Of a DNA stretch of 64,000 nucleotides, positions 7,816 to 15,915 are shown one piece after another; positions within the stretch are counted from its first letter, which is position 1; each line of letters begins with the position of its first letter. Origin of the DNA: Maribacter caenipelagi (GTDB lineage Bacteria > Bacteroidota > Bacteroidia > Flavobacteriales > Flavobacteriaceae); assembly GCF_004364175.1 (NCBI RefSeq), contig NZ_SNZW01000015.1, positions 134,326 through 198,325 on the forward strand. Direction: 5' to 3'. A program made the translations under genes and the position numbers. The notes beneath the pieces are model-generated. The model did not search any database, was not told where the DNA came from, and saw only the letters and a program-made list of their open reading frames with translations.

Positions 7816-10632
7816 TTAATAGGGGTCATTGGCAATATCATATCTAATCATTTCATAATTGTCATAACCGTATATTCCCGCACCAAGACCAAAATATAAT
7901 TTGTTATTTAAACCGTAAACAGAATGATTTATTAGTGTAAGAAGCATCGGGGTTTTCTCTGTCCATGTTCTTGTGCTAAAATCATAGGCGAAAATATACT
8001 GCTCTGGTGCCTCATTACCCCTACCCCCGCTATAGTAAAGGATATTGTTATACATATAAAGATTACTGTGATAATGAAAGGTATATAAACCTTTAGGAAA
8101 CCCTATATTTTCCCAAGAATCGTTTACCATATCGTACATCATTATATTATCATCAAGTACATCTAAAAATAAGAAACCATCTTTTTGGTAAATATTGGAT
8201 GCCATAGGACTTTGTAAGGTGTTTTTTAAAACAGGCTGATTTACAACGACATAAGTGTTTAAATTTAAATCATACTTATAGAGTATTAAATCGCTGAAAT
8301 TTTCTGGTCTTTTCATCCATAGATAGGCATATTCTCCGTAAACGGTACCCCTTACAGCGGAAAGTCCATCTAAAATAATAAGACCAACCTCCTTCCATGT
8401 TCTGGATTGCATGTTATAGACTAAAAACTTATCAAAATAAAACACATAAATATCTTCACCCACTACGGAGATAGTATAGTTAACAATGGTATAGTTACTT
8501 AAGTTTGGTATGTTGCTTTCAAAAAGACTCCAACTTAATGTTGATTGATTGAATTCATAAATGCCACCATAGGTTAATGCATACAGCTTGCCATTATGCT
8601 CAAAACTTTTACTGAATTTATTGAGCTCTGACGGCTGTTGATATTCCTCTAATTTTTCATATGGCTCAATACCGTTAATGAAACCTATAGACCTGTTCTC
8701 ATCACCATAGCTCATAATAATTTCATCATTGCCCGTTAATGGAATAAAGTACGGAAGGATAATTTGTGCCTGATTTTTCGTGGCATTTATCAAGGTACAG
8801 GAAATGCCATTTAATTTGAAACCAAATTTTGATACTTGATCTAAATTAGTCCCCTCCATGGTATATACATCCTTTCTTGTTCCGGTACCAGATTGTATTT
8901 CGGTCACGGAAACATCTCCCAAAACAAAAGAAACTTCATTAGATTCTTGCCCACCTGTTACTACTTTAATAGTATGGGTTCCAGGAAGAAGATTACTAGG
9001 AACAGGAAATGCAATACTTGTATTATACAAGGAATAATTTGAATTTCCGGAAAATGGAAACTCTTCACCATCTACATAAACTGTGCTAACATCCCTGTAG
9101 CCAAAATCCAATCCATTTAAACCAATTTGATTGCCGTGGTAATAAATATCGCTGGATATACTTTTAATTTCTGGTGAATAAATTTTAAAGTTTTTTTCCG
9201 CCACACCATAGGCGGTTGTTAATTCAATCTTTAATTCTCCTTGACCGTCAAATTCAAATTTGGGATATCTGGCTGCAGTGGCATCTAACCATTTAGTTAA
9301 TGATATTGTTAAATTGCCTTGAGAATCGATGGGCTCAAAATCATATGAATTATTTGAACATTCGGCCCTACCAATTTTTATATTTGATTTAAAACCTAAA
9401 AAATATTTGGTTTTTATGGTTATATTCTCGTCATAGAGATGATATAAGTCTTTATCTACGGATATAATTTGCGGTGGTAGCATTGTAATTTTCTCAGAAA
9501 GCTCAAACTCACCTGTTTTAACAATTAGTGTTGGGTTTTCATCTTCAAAATAAGTATCTATTACTATTTTAATTTCTGTTTTAGAGGAGTCTATAATGTG
9601 TTGTTGCCTACCCCCTACAAATACCTCTAAAGGTTTATTTTTTTGCAAAAGATAGTCACCTTTAACCGTTAAGGTATCTAAAAAGCCTGTTTCTCTATTA
9701 TCCAATTCATCTATCACAGGAATAGTACTTTGAAAATAATTTTGTTTTTCAATAGCTCTATCTAGAACCTGAATCCTTAAATCCAATAAACCCACAGGAA
9801 AATCCTCGGCTACTTTTACCTCAATCTTATCTGTGTAATTATTGTTTATGAGAACCAATTCATAATCATCAATCCAAACTTTTGAAAACTCTGAATGAAA
9901 GTTTTTCCCATAAATGAAAAAGCTTTCTCCGAGATACGCTTCCTTTGGAGAAATAGAATCAAAAACAGGTGGGGTCATAATAAAATTAGGTTCTAATGAA
10001 GTACTTGTTCCGCAGGTTTCAAGAGCAGCGCCTAATTCGGAAACTTGCATATTTGGAAGAATAACAGCTTTCACCAAACTATCTGATTCAAATATGATTT
10101 TCTGGTTGGCGCCATTTAGACTAAAACCATTTTTAATCGTTTCGGAGGAAGAACAAAAATTTTTCCCTATAAAACTGATGGTATCGTTAACAAATGCCTG
10201 CTTGGGATACCAGTCCAATAATTCAAAGTCAATTTCAACTATACTTTCAAAATTCAAGGTATCCCCGTAAAAAAATGTCCCCTTTGCATATATGTAGGGA
10301 TAAATGTCATAATTCTGTCCTCTTTCTAAGCCTGAACTAACAGTAGTTATAAAAGTAGTCTCACTCAGTTCTCCTAATACTATTTTATCATAGAATTCAT
10401 TGTTTTTCAAAACAAAAACACCATGGTCATTAACTGTTGCCCCAGAGGTACTTTCAACTAAAACCTTTGTTTCCGTAGTGATGCCATTTACCGAGTTTTC
10501 TAAAATTTTAAACGAAGAAATTTCAATTTTGTCAAGTTGGTTCGGTGGTATATCATTGTCCTCAGATTCTTCGGTACAAGCTACTATAGAAATAGTGATG
10601 ATTAGGGCAAATAAGAAGGTTTTTTTAAGCAC
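7816..10632 (-). CDS. Large multi-IPT/TIG lipoprotein with kelch-like C-terminus
   Basis: The 938-residue protein opens with a lipoprotein signal (LKKTFLFALIITISIVAC, lipobox IVAC). The codon at the start of the frame is GTG at 10630-10632; no ATG lies near, and the signal peptide begins right there. Several IPT/TIG-like modules follow, marked by VNDTISFIGKNFCSS, LGESFFIYGKNFHSEFSKVW, LDTLTVKGDYLLQ, GNQIGLNGLDFGYRDVSTVY and DVYTMEGTNLDQVSKFGF. The last 270 residues are kelch-like, with strands such as NLYMYNNILYYSGGRGN and FAYDFSTRTWTEKTPM. It is the first gene of a three-lipoprotein operon. Its function is unknown; surface binding is an inference from the architecture. Confidence 0.7.
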   Translation of the reverse strand: MLKKTFLFALIITISIVACTEESEDNDIPPNQLDKIEISSFKILENSVNGITTETKVLVESTSGATVNDHGVFVLKNNEFYDKIVLGELSETTFITTVSSGLERGQNYDIYPYIYAKGTFFYGDTLNFESIVEIDFELLDWYPKQAFVNDTISFIGKNFCSSSETIKNGFSLNGANQKIIFESDSLVKAVILPNMQVSELGAALETCGTSTSLEPNFIMTPPVFDSISPKEAYLGESFFIYGKNFHSEFSKVWIDDYELVLINNNYTDKIEVKVAEDFPVGLLDLRIQVLDRAIEKQNYFQSTIPVIDELDNRETGFLDTLTVKGDYLLQKNKPLEVFVGGRQQHIIDSSKTEIKIVIDTYFEDENPTLIVKTGEFELSEKITMLPPQIISVDKDLYHLYDENITIKTKYFLGFKSNIKIGRAECSNNSYDFEPIDSQGNLTISLTKWLDATAARYPKFEFDGQGELKIELTTAYGVAEKNFKIYSPEIKSISSDIYYHGNQIGLNGLDFGYRDVSTVYVDGEEFPFSGNSNYSLYNTSIAFPVPSNLLPGTHTIKVVTGGQESNEVSFVLGDVSVTEIQSGTGTRKDVYTMEGTNLDQVSKFGFKLNGISCTLINATKNQAQIILPYFIPLTGNDEIIMSYGDENRSIGFINGIEPYEKLEEYQQPSELNKFSKSFEHNGKLYALTYGGIYEFNQSTLSWSLFESNIPNLSNYTIVNYTISVVGEDIYVFYFDKFLVYNMQSRTWKEVGLIILDGLSAVRGTVYGEYAYLWMKRPENFSDLILYKYDLNLNTYVVVNQPVLKNTLQSPMASNIYQKDGFLFLDVLDDNIMMYDMVNDSWENIGFPKGLYTFHYHSNLYMYNNILYYSGGRGNEAPEQYIFAYDFSTRTWTEKTPMLLTLINHSVYGLNNKLYFGLGAGIYGYDNYEMIRYDIANDPY

Positions 10633-10835
10633 TTAAGTAGGATTTATCTTTCAAACTTACTGGATTTTGAAATTTTATTCTAATTACTCAGTTCAAGAGC
10701 TTAAATTTTCTTTAAAATCCCGTTCTGCTAATTATTCAATTCAATAAAAACGAATTCTTTAGCCAAATATTATGAAATATAAATCATGTATTAATAAATA
10801 ATATCAATCTTTTCAGTAACCTAAAAAATTCAAAA

Positions 10836-12092
10836 TTATCTATTTTCTAGAAATGCACTGGCCATCAGCTCCTGTTCTCCTCTGGAAATTCCAATTTCTC
10901 CTGCAATCTTTTTCCATTGCCCCACCGATCCTAGAACTTCTTTGATAATACTATCCATTTGCTCATTATTCAATCGAAAGTACTCCCCTACGCTTATGGC
11001 TAATTCCACATCCAAAGCATTGTTTTCCATATCAATATTTAATGCTAGACCATCTTTATCTATTGACGGGTTAATATCATATGCAGGAGAAAGCACCCAC
11101 CCTTTAGACGTTAGAATAAAACCATGATTCCGCAAATGGTCATCGGTATTGGAAACCGCAATATTAAATATAATCCTTCGCCATAGTTGACTTAGGTTTT
11201 CATCGATGTTAGCACCATTGTTTTGAATAAACTCTGCCATATCCAAGTAACTTGCAGGGTTATCTCGTATCGTATCTTCGTTATTACCCGTCATGGTCAT
11301 TGCGGATGAAAAGTGTATCCGCTCCTCTCTTACTCTATCAAAACGCTGCGTAAAAAACGTATGGTACTTCCCAACAACCTTTTCAATTCTTGATGGTGCC
11401 ATATCAATACCACAATTTATCGCCAATAGAAACACTAGAAATTCCCATGCTCCTTTATCTATATTGTCATTCTTGGAAGGAAACTTCGCAATCCATAAAT
11501 TTCCATGTTCATCTAAAATATTAGCCTTAGGCCTTGCACCACCTAAAGAAGATCCAGGAGCCATAAGAAGGGCCAACCATTTTTTTGTTTCTTCATTATC
11601 GGTATCATTCTCAAAATTCTTAGCTGCCTCCTGTAACTGCCGAACCGAAGACCATGGTGGTGTTGGTGAGTATTCGTTGTCATCTAAAAATGGCCCATCT
11701 GGATTTAATTTAAAGCGCAATGCTCCCATCCGACTTTCATCGTACACCCCAAGTAAAAAATCTATTTCGTATAAGGTTGATGCTCTTTCATTCTTTTCCT
11801 TTGCTTCTTGGGCCGCCCGTCTTTTCATCAAGGTTTTTCCCCAAGTATCTGGCATACTATCTAAGAAGACCCCAAAGTTCTCCTTATTATTGGGGTATTG
11901 TGGACCAGAATAGAATTGGATATCTGGATCCAATAGCAGTTGGTGTTCTGATTTTATCCAATTGCTATCGTATTCAAAACTAAATGCTTTCTTCCCTTTG
12001 GCATAATGAGCTGCGAGAACGCCAATCAACTTAGCCTCTGGCATTCCTTGCCAATGCGCATAAACGTATATGTCTAATTTTCCAGTTGCCAT
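10836..12092 (-). CDS. hipA: HipA-type Ser/Thr kinase toxin
   Basis: HipA phosphorylates translation-related proteins and slows growth unless held by HipB. The 418-residue protein has the N-terminal HipA domain (FGVFLDSMPDTWGKTLMKRR) and the kinase core: a P-loop-like SSLGGARPKA (about 182-191), the catalytic loop SNTDDHLRNHGF (about 314-325) and the metal-binding YDINPS (about 338-343). Family length is about 440, so it is full length, and all key residues are present. I chose the ATG at 12090-12092 (MATGKLD); the open frame also extends two codons to a TTG. It starts 7 bases after the hipB stop. Several hipA-like kinases act in phage defence as well as persistence, and this one sits in a defence-rich element. 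Confidence 0.9.
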   Translation of the reverse strand: MATGKLDIYVYAHWQGMPEAKLIGVLAAHYAKGKKAFSFEYDSNWIKSEHQLLLDPDIQFYSGPQYPNNKENFGVFLDSMPDTWGKTLMKRRAAQEAKEKNERASTLYEIDFLLGVYDESRMGALRFKLNPDGPFLDDNEYSPTPPWSSVRQLQEAAKNFENDTDNEETKKWLALLMAPGSSLGGARPKANILDEHGNLWIAKFPSKNDNIDKGAWEFLVFLLAINCGIDMAPSRIEKVVGKYHTFFTQRFDRVREERIHFSSAMTMTGNNEDTIRDNPASYLDMAEFIQNNGANIDENLSQLWRRIIFNIAVSNTDDHLRNHGFILTSKGWVLSPAYDINPSIDKDGLALNIDMENNALDVELAISVGEYFRLNNEQMDSIIKEVLGSVGQWKKIAGEIGISRGEQELMASAFLENR

Positions 12093-12099
12093 TTCCAAA

Positions 12100-12387
12100 T
12101 TATAACAGTTCTAAATCTTGTAGTTTTCTTCCAAATTCATCATCGGCAGCTAGTTTTAGGAAATCATCTTGTAACCCTAAAACCCGAAATACATTAAAGT
12201 AGGAACCAATACCAACGCTCGGGTCGCCTTTTTCTATAAGGTATAGTGTGCTCCTAACAATATCAGCCCTTTCAGAAACTTGAATCGTTGTAAGTTTTCT
12301 TCTCTTCCGAGCTAATTTTATGTTTTCTCCCATTCGCTCTAAAACCTTTATATGCTTGGGAAACAGCGTTTGTTTTCTTTTAGCCAT
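12100..12387 (-). CDS. hipB: HipB-type antitoxin and operon repressor
   Basis: This 95-residue Xre-type DNA-binding protein has its helix-turn-helix at about residues 20-50 (LARKRRKLTTIQVSERADIV and RSTLYLIEKGDPS). HipB proteins bind HipA and repress the shared promoter. I chose the ATG at 12385-12387 (MAKRKQT); a TTG two codons upstream is possible. It is the first gene of a two-gene operon with hipA. A perfect 16-bp inverted repeat with promoter elements lies directly upstream, which fits autoregulation. Confidence 0.9.
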   Translation of the reverse strand: MAKRKQTLFPKHIKVLERMGENIKLARKRRKLTTIQVSERADIVRSTLYLIEKGDPSVGIGSYFNVFRVLGLQDDFLKLAADDEFGRKLQDLELL

Positions 12388-12392
12388 AACCA

Positions 12393-12445
12393 AATGATTG
12401 TTATTTCATGCAAATATACCTATTTTGATTGAAATAACAATCATT
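12393..12445 (-). promoter_or_regulatory. hipBA promoter with perfect inverted-repeat operator
   Basis: The sequence AATGATTGTTATTTCA at 12393-12408 is repeated in inverted form at 12430-12445, 16 of 16 bases, with 21 bases between. On the minus strand the region holds a Bacteroidota-type promoter: TTG, 19 bases, then TATATTTG (12411-12418), fitting TTG-N19-TAnnTTTG. The -7 box lies between the two half-sites and the -33 TTG falls inside the distal one, so a repressor bound here would block transcription. The start codon at 12387 is just downstream. Confidence 0.8.
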
Positions 12446-12575
12446 ATCTTTAATACTGTGATAAAGAGCTCAATAAATACTAGGCTTTCCCCAAATCTTA
12501 CCATAACTTACCTGCGCACGGATCCTGTTGCATTTCTTTAGCGTTCCGGTAGATAAGCGTAAAGAAGAAATCCGA

Positions 12576-12590
12576 TAGGGCGCCGCCCTA
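12576..12590 (-). terminator. Short GC-rich hairpin at the end of the mobilization operon
   Basis: TAGGGC (12576-12581), a 3-base loop and GCCCTA (12585-12590) form a perfect 6-bp stem. It overlaps the TAG stop codon of the preceding minus-strand gene. No strong T run follows, so it is only a possible terminator or mRNA-stabilising end. Confidence 0.35.
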
Positions 12591-13055
12591 CATTTGATTT
12601 GGAACGCTATCCTGCCGTTTGGCCCACCTTTCAAAATCCTTATAGATTATAGGATGGTCATTAAAATACTGTCTTGCCCTACCAAAGCCTTCTACCCTAG
12701 CCTCCTTAACCGCATCCTGTATTTTCAACTCGTAATTGATAAAATAATAGCCTAGATAACCAAAAGCAATGGTGTTAATACTTAAGTAGATATAAAGCAA
12801 TGCAACTTCCCATTTAGGAGTCCATCTAGACTTTTCAATCTTCTTCAAGACTTCCTCCGTTCGTTTTTCATAGGATGTCAAGGTTCCCTTTTGCGCATTG
12901 AAGAAATCCTCTAGAAGGGACTCCAACCTTGTGGTATCCGTCTGTATTTTTTGCTTGTTAAACCGTTCTGAAAGTTCTTCCAGTTTACCGATGGAATTGT
13001 TGAACCCAACTATTTCTTGGGTAAGCACTTCCATAATTTCGTCCATTTTTGCCAT
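12588..13055 (-). CDS. Coiled-coil membrane protein of the mobilization module (DUF6730-like)
   Basis: The 155-residue protein has a long heptad-rich N-terminal part (about 1-85, with LEELSERFNKQKIQ and LESLLEDFFNAQKG) and one membrane segment (about 90-112, VALLYIYLSINTIAFGYLGY), followed by a charged C-terminus. Proteins with this architecture often follow the relaxase gene in Bacteroidota mobilizable elements. Their role is not established; anchoring the relaxosome at the membrane or contacting a coupling protein is plausible. It starts 4 bases after the relaxase gene ends, so it is in the same operon. Confidence 0.6.
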   Translation of the reverse strand: MAKMDEIMEVLTQEIVGFNNSIGKLEELSERFNKQKIQTDTTRLESLLEDFFNAQKGTLTSYEKRTEEVLKKIEKSRWTPKWEVALLYIYLSINTIAFGYLGYYFINYELKIQDAVKEARVEGFGRARQYFNDHPIIYKDFERWAKRQDSVPNQM

Positions 13056-13059
13056 AATC

Positions 13060-13929
13060 CTATAGTTCCATTCCTAATCCTATTGTTTTTTTGATGCTGA
13101 TTTTAATGACCTTCTTAGCGAGGGTCACTGCCAAGTTTGGTGCTACGCTTACGGTCTTGCCTAAAAGATCCAATGTGTTCTCCTTCACTATTCGTTGTGT
13201 AACCGCTTTATCGAATTCGATTCGTTGCGCTATTCTTCCCATCGACATGGAACGGTGTACTTCACTCCCCTTCAGATTATGTCCTTTATATTCAAAGCGG
13301 AAACCTTGCAACTGATTTGACTTGTTGATGCTGGGAATCACTTCTACCTTATTCTGTTTCATGTATTTTAGATATTGGTCAAAATCCTTGGGCTTCATTT
13401 CGGAGATTACCGTTTCATGGATTTGTTTGATTTCCTCACGTATATTTTTGACTTCATTTAACTTTTCTTGTTGCACCTCTCTAACTGTAGTCAGACCCAT
13501 TTGCTGAGCCACTTTTTCGGCTGCCTGTTGGCTTCGTTTTCCAACATAATTGTCTTTATAGGCTTTTCCATCAAACCCGATGCGATTGACATATAAATGG
13601 ATATGAATATGTACTTTGTCATGATGCACAAATGCAATCGCCTGTCGCTCCTGTAATTTCATTTCCTTGACGAATCTTAGGGTAATTTCAGCTAGCTGTT
13701 TGTCCTTTAAATCGCGACCATCTTCAATCGTGGGACTAAGCACAAAACTCAAGGTGTTCTTTTTACATCTGTGATTTTGTGCTTGTATGATGCTGAACTC
13801 TTGTGTAATCTCCTTTGGGTTATCTCCTGCGAGATGTTCTCGATAGACCACTTTTGCTTCTTTTTCGGCATCCCATCCGTAACCCATTGAAGCTCCCGTA
13901 TGTGATATCGATTTTCCCATGCCTATCAT
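13060..13929 (-). CDS. Relaxase (MobB-type mobilization nuclease)
   Basis: The relaxase nicks one strand at oriT and pilots it during transfer. The 289-residue protein starts with MGKSISHTGASMGYGWD, typical of the Bacteroidota MobB group, and has the metal-binding three-histidine motif in HHDKVHIHIHLYVNR (HIHIH at 107-111). The presumed catalytic tyrosine is in the N-terminal part (Tyr17 or Tyr29). Its start overlaps the MobC stop as ATGA. An alternative start is the ATG three codons on. It is somewhat short, with only a modest tail after the relaxase domain. Frame and motifs look intact. Confidence 0.88.
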   Translation of the reverse strand: MIGMGKSISHTGASMGYGWDAEKEAKVVYREHLAGDNPKEITQEFSIIQAQNHRCKKNTLSFVLSPTIEDGRDLKDKQLAEITLRFVKEMKLQERQAIAFVHHDKVHIHIHLYVNRIGFDGKAYKDNYVGKRSQQAAEKVAQQMGLTTVREVQQEKLNEVKNIREEIKQIHETVISEMKPKDFDQYLKYMKQNKVEVIPSINKSNQLQGFRFEYKGHNLKGSEVHRSMSMGRIAQRIEFDKAVTQRIVKENTLDLLGKTVSVAPNLAVTLAKKVIKISIKKTIGLGMEL

Positions 13930-14222
13930 TTTCTGAAATTTAAAAGATGTTGTCGTATTTCAGTTGCCAATTGAGTGACTTCATCGGCCAATTTCGGATC
14001 ACGTTTTCGGAACATATTGCCGATGAGTTTAAAATTGTTCTGATACTTGGCCAGCATTTTATACGTGGTTATCTGTTCCTCCGAAAGCCGTTCGATTATC
14101 CGGTCATTGAAAGCAGCACGACGGCAATATTCACTAATGGAAAGTCCGCTCTTGTGGGCCTTGACCCTGAGCAGTTTCTTTTCATAAATGGAACATCGAA
14201 ATTGTACGAACTCCTTTTTCAT
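13926..14222 (-). CDS. MobC-like relaxosome accessory protein
   Basis: The 98-residue protein has an N-terminal ribbon-helix-helix pattern (VQFRCSIYEKKLLRVKAHKS followed by GLSISEYCRRAAF) and a helical C-terminus. MobC proteins bind near the nick site and help the relaxase open oriT. It overlaps the relaxase gene by four bases and lies just downstream of the candidate oriT region at 14324-14378, an order usual for mobilizable elements. Confidence 0.82.
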   Translation of the reverse strand: MKKEFVQFRCSIYEKKLLRVKAHKSGLSISEYCRRAAFNDRIIERLSEEQITTYKMLAKYQNNFKLIGNMFRKRDPKLADEVTQLATEIRQHLLNFRK

Positions 14223-14323
14223 TCTTGGTTTTAATTTCTATAGCGGAACATTTTTTTAATCAATTTCAATAACAATACCCTTGATTAAATCGCAAATCAA
14301 AAACTCAATTGTTAATTCCTATC

Positions 14324-14378
14324 CTTTTGCGACCTTCGGGAGCAAAAGCAAGATTTGTCATGACAATGACACATCTTG
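14324..14378. other. Candidate origin of transfer (oriT)
   Basis: The non-coding interval upstream of mobC holds three symmetric structures in a row: a 7-bp-stem hairpin (CTTTTGC at 14324-14330, GCAAAAG at 14342-14348), a perfect 12-bp palindrome TTGTCATGACAA (14355-14366), and flanking CAAGAT (14349-14354) with ATCTTG (14373-14378) as inverted repeats. Inverted repeats next to mobC are where relaxases usually nick. No nick site can be assigned from sequence alone. Confidence 0.45.
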
Positions 14379-14493
14379 AATTCCCACTCATACGCATTAT
14401 TACGCTGTATTCCGTTTTGCTTATTTTTCTCCCTATCCACATACTTCCTAGTTTCATTTTACTATCACTAATAAGAATGTTTTTAGTAAACTA

Positions 14494-14784
14494 TTATTTT
14501 TTATTTTGAGAAAGTTGATTGTCAAATTCCCGTTCCAAATAATTATCCGATAGATTAGGTTCGCCCAATAGCCAGGCATCGATTATATCCTTGTCGAAGA
14601 ATTTCTGGCGGATGTGTTTGTTACCTCCCATGGGTATCAAACGCAATTGGGTCAGCTTATAAATCTTGCTTTTTGAGAGACCAGTATAGGCTACAAGGTC
14701 ATCTACGTTCATTACTTTCTTTTGATGGGAAAGAAGCCCCCTTATATCCTTTAGGAGTTCAATCATGTCGTTTTCAGTTTCCAT
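14494..14784 (-). CDS. Helix-turn-helix DNA-binding protein (excisionase-like)
   Basis: The 96-residue protein has a short helical N-terminus (ENDMIELLKDIRGLLSHQKK) and a MerR/excisionase-type helix-turn-helix (MNVDDLVAYTGLSKSKIYKL), followed by a wing with KHIRQKFFDKDIIDAWL. Such proteins in Bacteroidota elements act as recombination directionality factors or local regulators. I chose the ATG at 14782-14784 (METENDM); the open frame extends 31 codons upstream but that part looks non-coding. It probably bends DNA at the element ends or controls the mobilization genes. Confidence 0.7.
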   Translation of the reverse strand: METENDMIELLKDIRGLLSHQKKVMNVDDLVAYTGLSKSKIYKLTQLRLIPMGGNKHIRQKFFDKDIIDAWLLGEPNLSDNYLEREFDNQLSQNKK

Positions 14785-14904
14785 AGTTACATGCTTTAAA
14801 AAGTATCCTAAGAAGCGGATACTTGTGTTACAAATGTGCAATGCAATGTAACTGGATGAAAGCGGCTGGAAGGTCAAAAAGGGGAAGTCTACCCCTTAAA
14901 ATTT

Positions 14905-15576
14905 CTAAATATCCCCCAAGAAATCGAAAAATGAATCGATGCGATCTTCAAATTCGTGGTCTGGCGGAAACTCATTGTACTTTTTTGATAATGTTTCTGC
15001 GGAAATCAGATTTCCTTTGTGGTAGACTTTCTCGGAACGTTCAAAGGATACATAACTGATTCCGGTTTTTAGTTCCTTGAACTTCTTAAGGATGTATTTT
15101 AACTGGGGTTGGGTACAGATGAAATGCAGTGACGAATCATGATCCTGAAAATCCAATACGAATACATTATAAAAATCTTGGAAACTGGTCATGTTTTCGT
15201 CCAAGTATTCATATTGGGTCAATGATATATATATTCTTTTGAAGACACGTTTGTTGAAGTCAAGGTTCAGACCCACCAGTTTCATTCGCGGGTTGCGATT
15301 GTGTTTTTTTAATTTGTCCTTGTAGGAATTGGTTATCAAAGCCGCAAAGATGAAAACAACAAAAAGAACTATTGGAATCAGGGCAATCCATAAACTTCCA
15401 TAGTTGGCGAAAAGGTCAAACGCAACATAACCGACAAACAAGCCGAACAATATAAGTCCGAAAATCATACTGTTGTTTCCCCTTTTCATAAAAGTGGTAA
15501 AGTCATGTCCGACTCTTTCCTTCCTTTCATTAAGGGCGAACAACCAATTCGCAATAGTGTCGATTATCTTTTTCAA
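14905..15576 (-). CDS. Unknown two-TM membrane protein at the edge of the defence block
   Basis: The 223-residue protein begins at a TTG (15574-15576, MKKIIDTIANWLF); the nearest ATG lies 30 codons in and would remove the charged N-terminus. It has two membrane segments (about 36-57, MIFGLILFGLFVGYVAFDLF, and about 63-83, LWIALIPIVLFVVFIFAALI) and a cytoplasmic domain of about 135 residues with mixed strands and helices. I recognise no family. It lies between the mobilization genes and the GC-rich island next to the reverse transcriptase, so it could be an element maintenance protein. A membrane effector linked to the retron is also possible, but there is no sequence evidence for that. Confidence 0.5.
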   Translation of the reverse strand: MKKIIDTIANWLFALNERKERVGHDFTTFMKRGNNSMIFGLILFGLFVGYVAFDLFANYGSLWIALIPIVLFVVFIFAALITNSYKDKLKKHNRNPRMKLVGLNLDFNKRVFKRIYISLTQYEYLDENMTSFQDFYNVFVLDFQDHDSSLHFICTQPQLKYILKKFKELKTGISYVSFERSEKVYHKGNLISAETLSKKYNEFPPDHEFEDRIDSFFDFLGDI

Positions 15577-15664
15577 TTCAGCTAGCTCTTGATTTCAAGA
15601 TAGTTAAAAGATTTTAGACATTTTTACATTTTCGATGTGGTGGATTATTAATTGGATAGAAATA

Positions 15665-15890
15665 GCTAAGGTTTTTGTGGGTAGGGAGAAGAAAGGTCAA
15701 GCGGTCTTTCGCCGCTTGTGCTTTTGTGCGGCTACGAGGAGGTCGGAAAAACCGGAACGGAAAGACTTCTCTTGCGGACCAGCGAAGCGTGTCTGCAGGG
15801 GGAGGATTTGAGTGGAAGGGATTGCCGACTTCCGCAGGGGCTTGGCAGGATTATGAATGTGCCCGCTTCACTCGCATATTGTTTTGCCTA
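15665..15890. other. GC-rich structured island, possible non-coding RNA
   Basis: In the 339-base gap between the membrane protein and the reverse transcriptase, this stretch is strikingly GC-rich against an AT-rich background. It can form hairpins: AAGCGG (15699-15704) with CCGCTT (15712-15717), and near 15772-15797 TGCGGAC with GTCTGCA. A 92-codon plus-strand frame (15675-15953) crosses it, but its composition is dominated by Gly, Arg and Ser and it runs into the 3' end of the reverse transcriptase gene, so coding is doubtful. Nothing known is recognised. It may be a structured RNA or part of the element's replication or transfer region. Confidence 0.4.
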
Positions 15891-15915
15891 AATTCTCTTA
15901 GGCCTCAGCCATCAA

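Noticed and set aside
11293-11913. 206-codon plus-strand frame opposite hipA
   Set aside because: It is a shadow of the HipA kinase gene, whose motifs are unmistakable on the minus strand.
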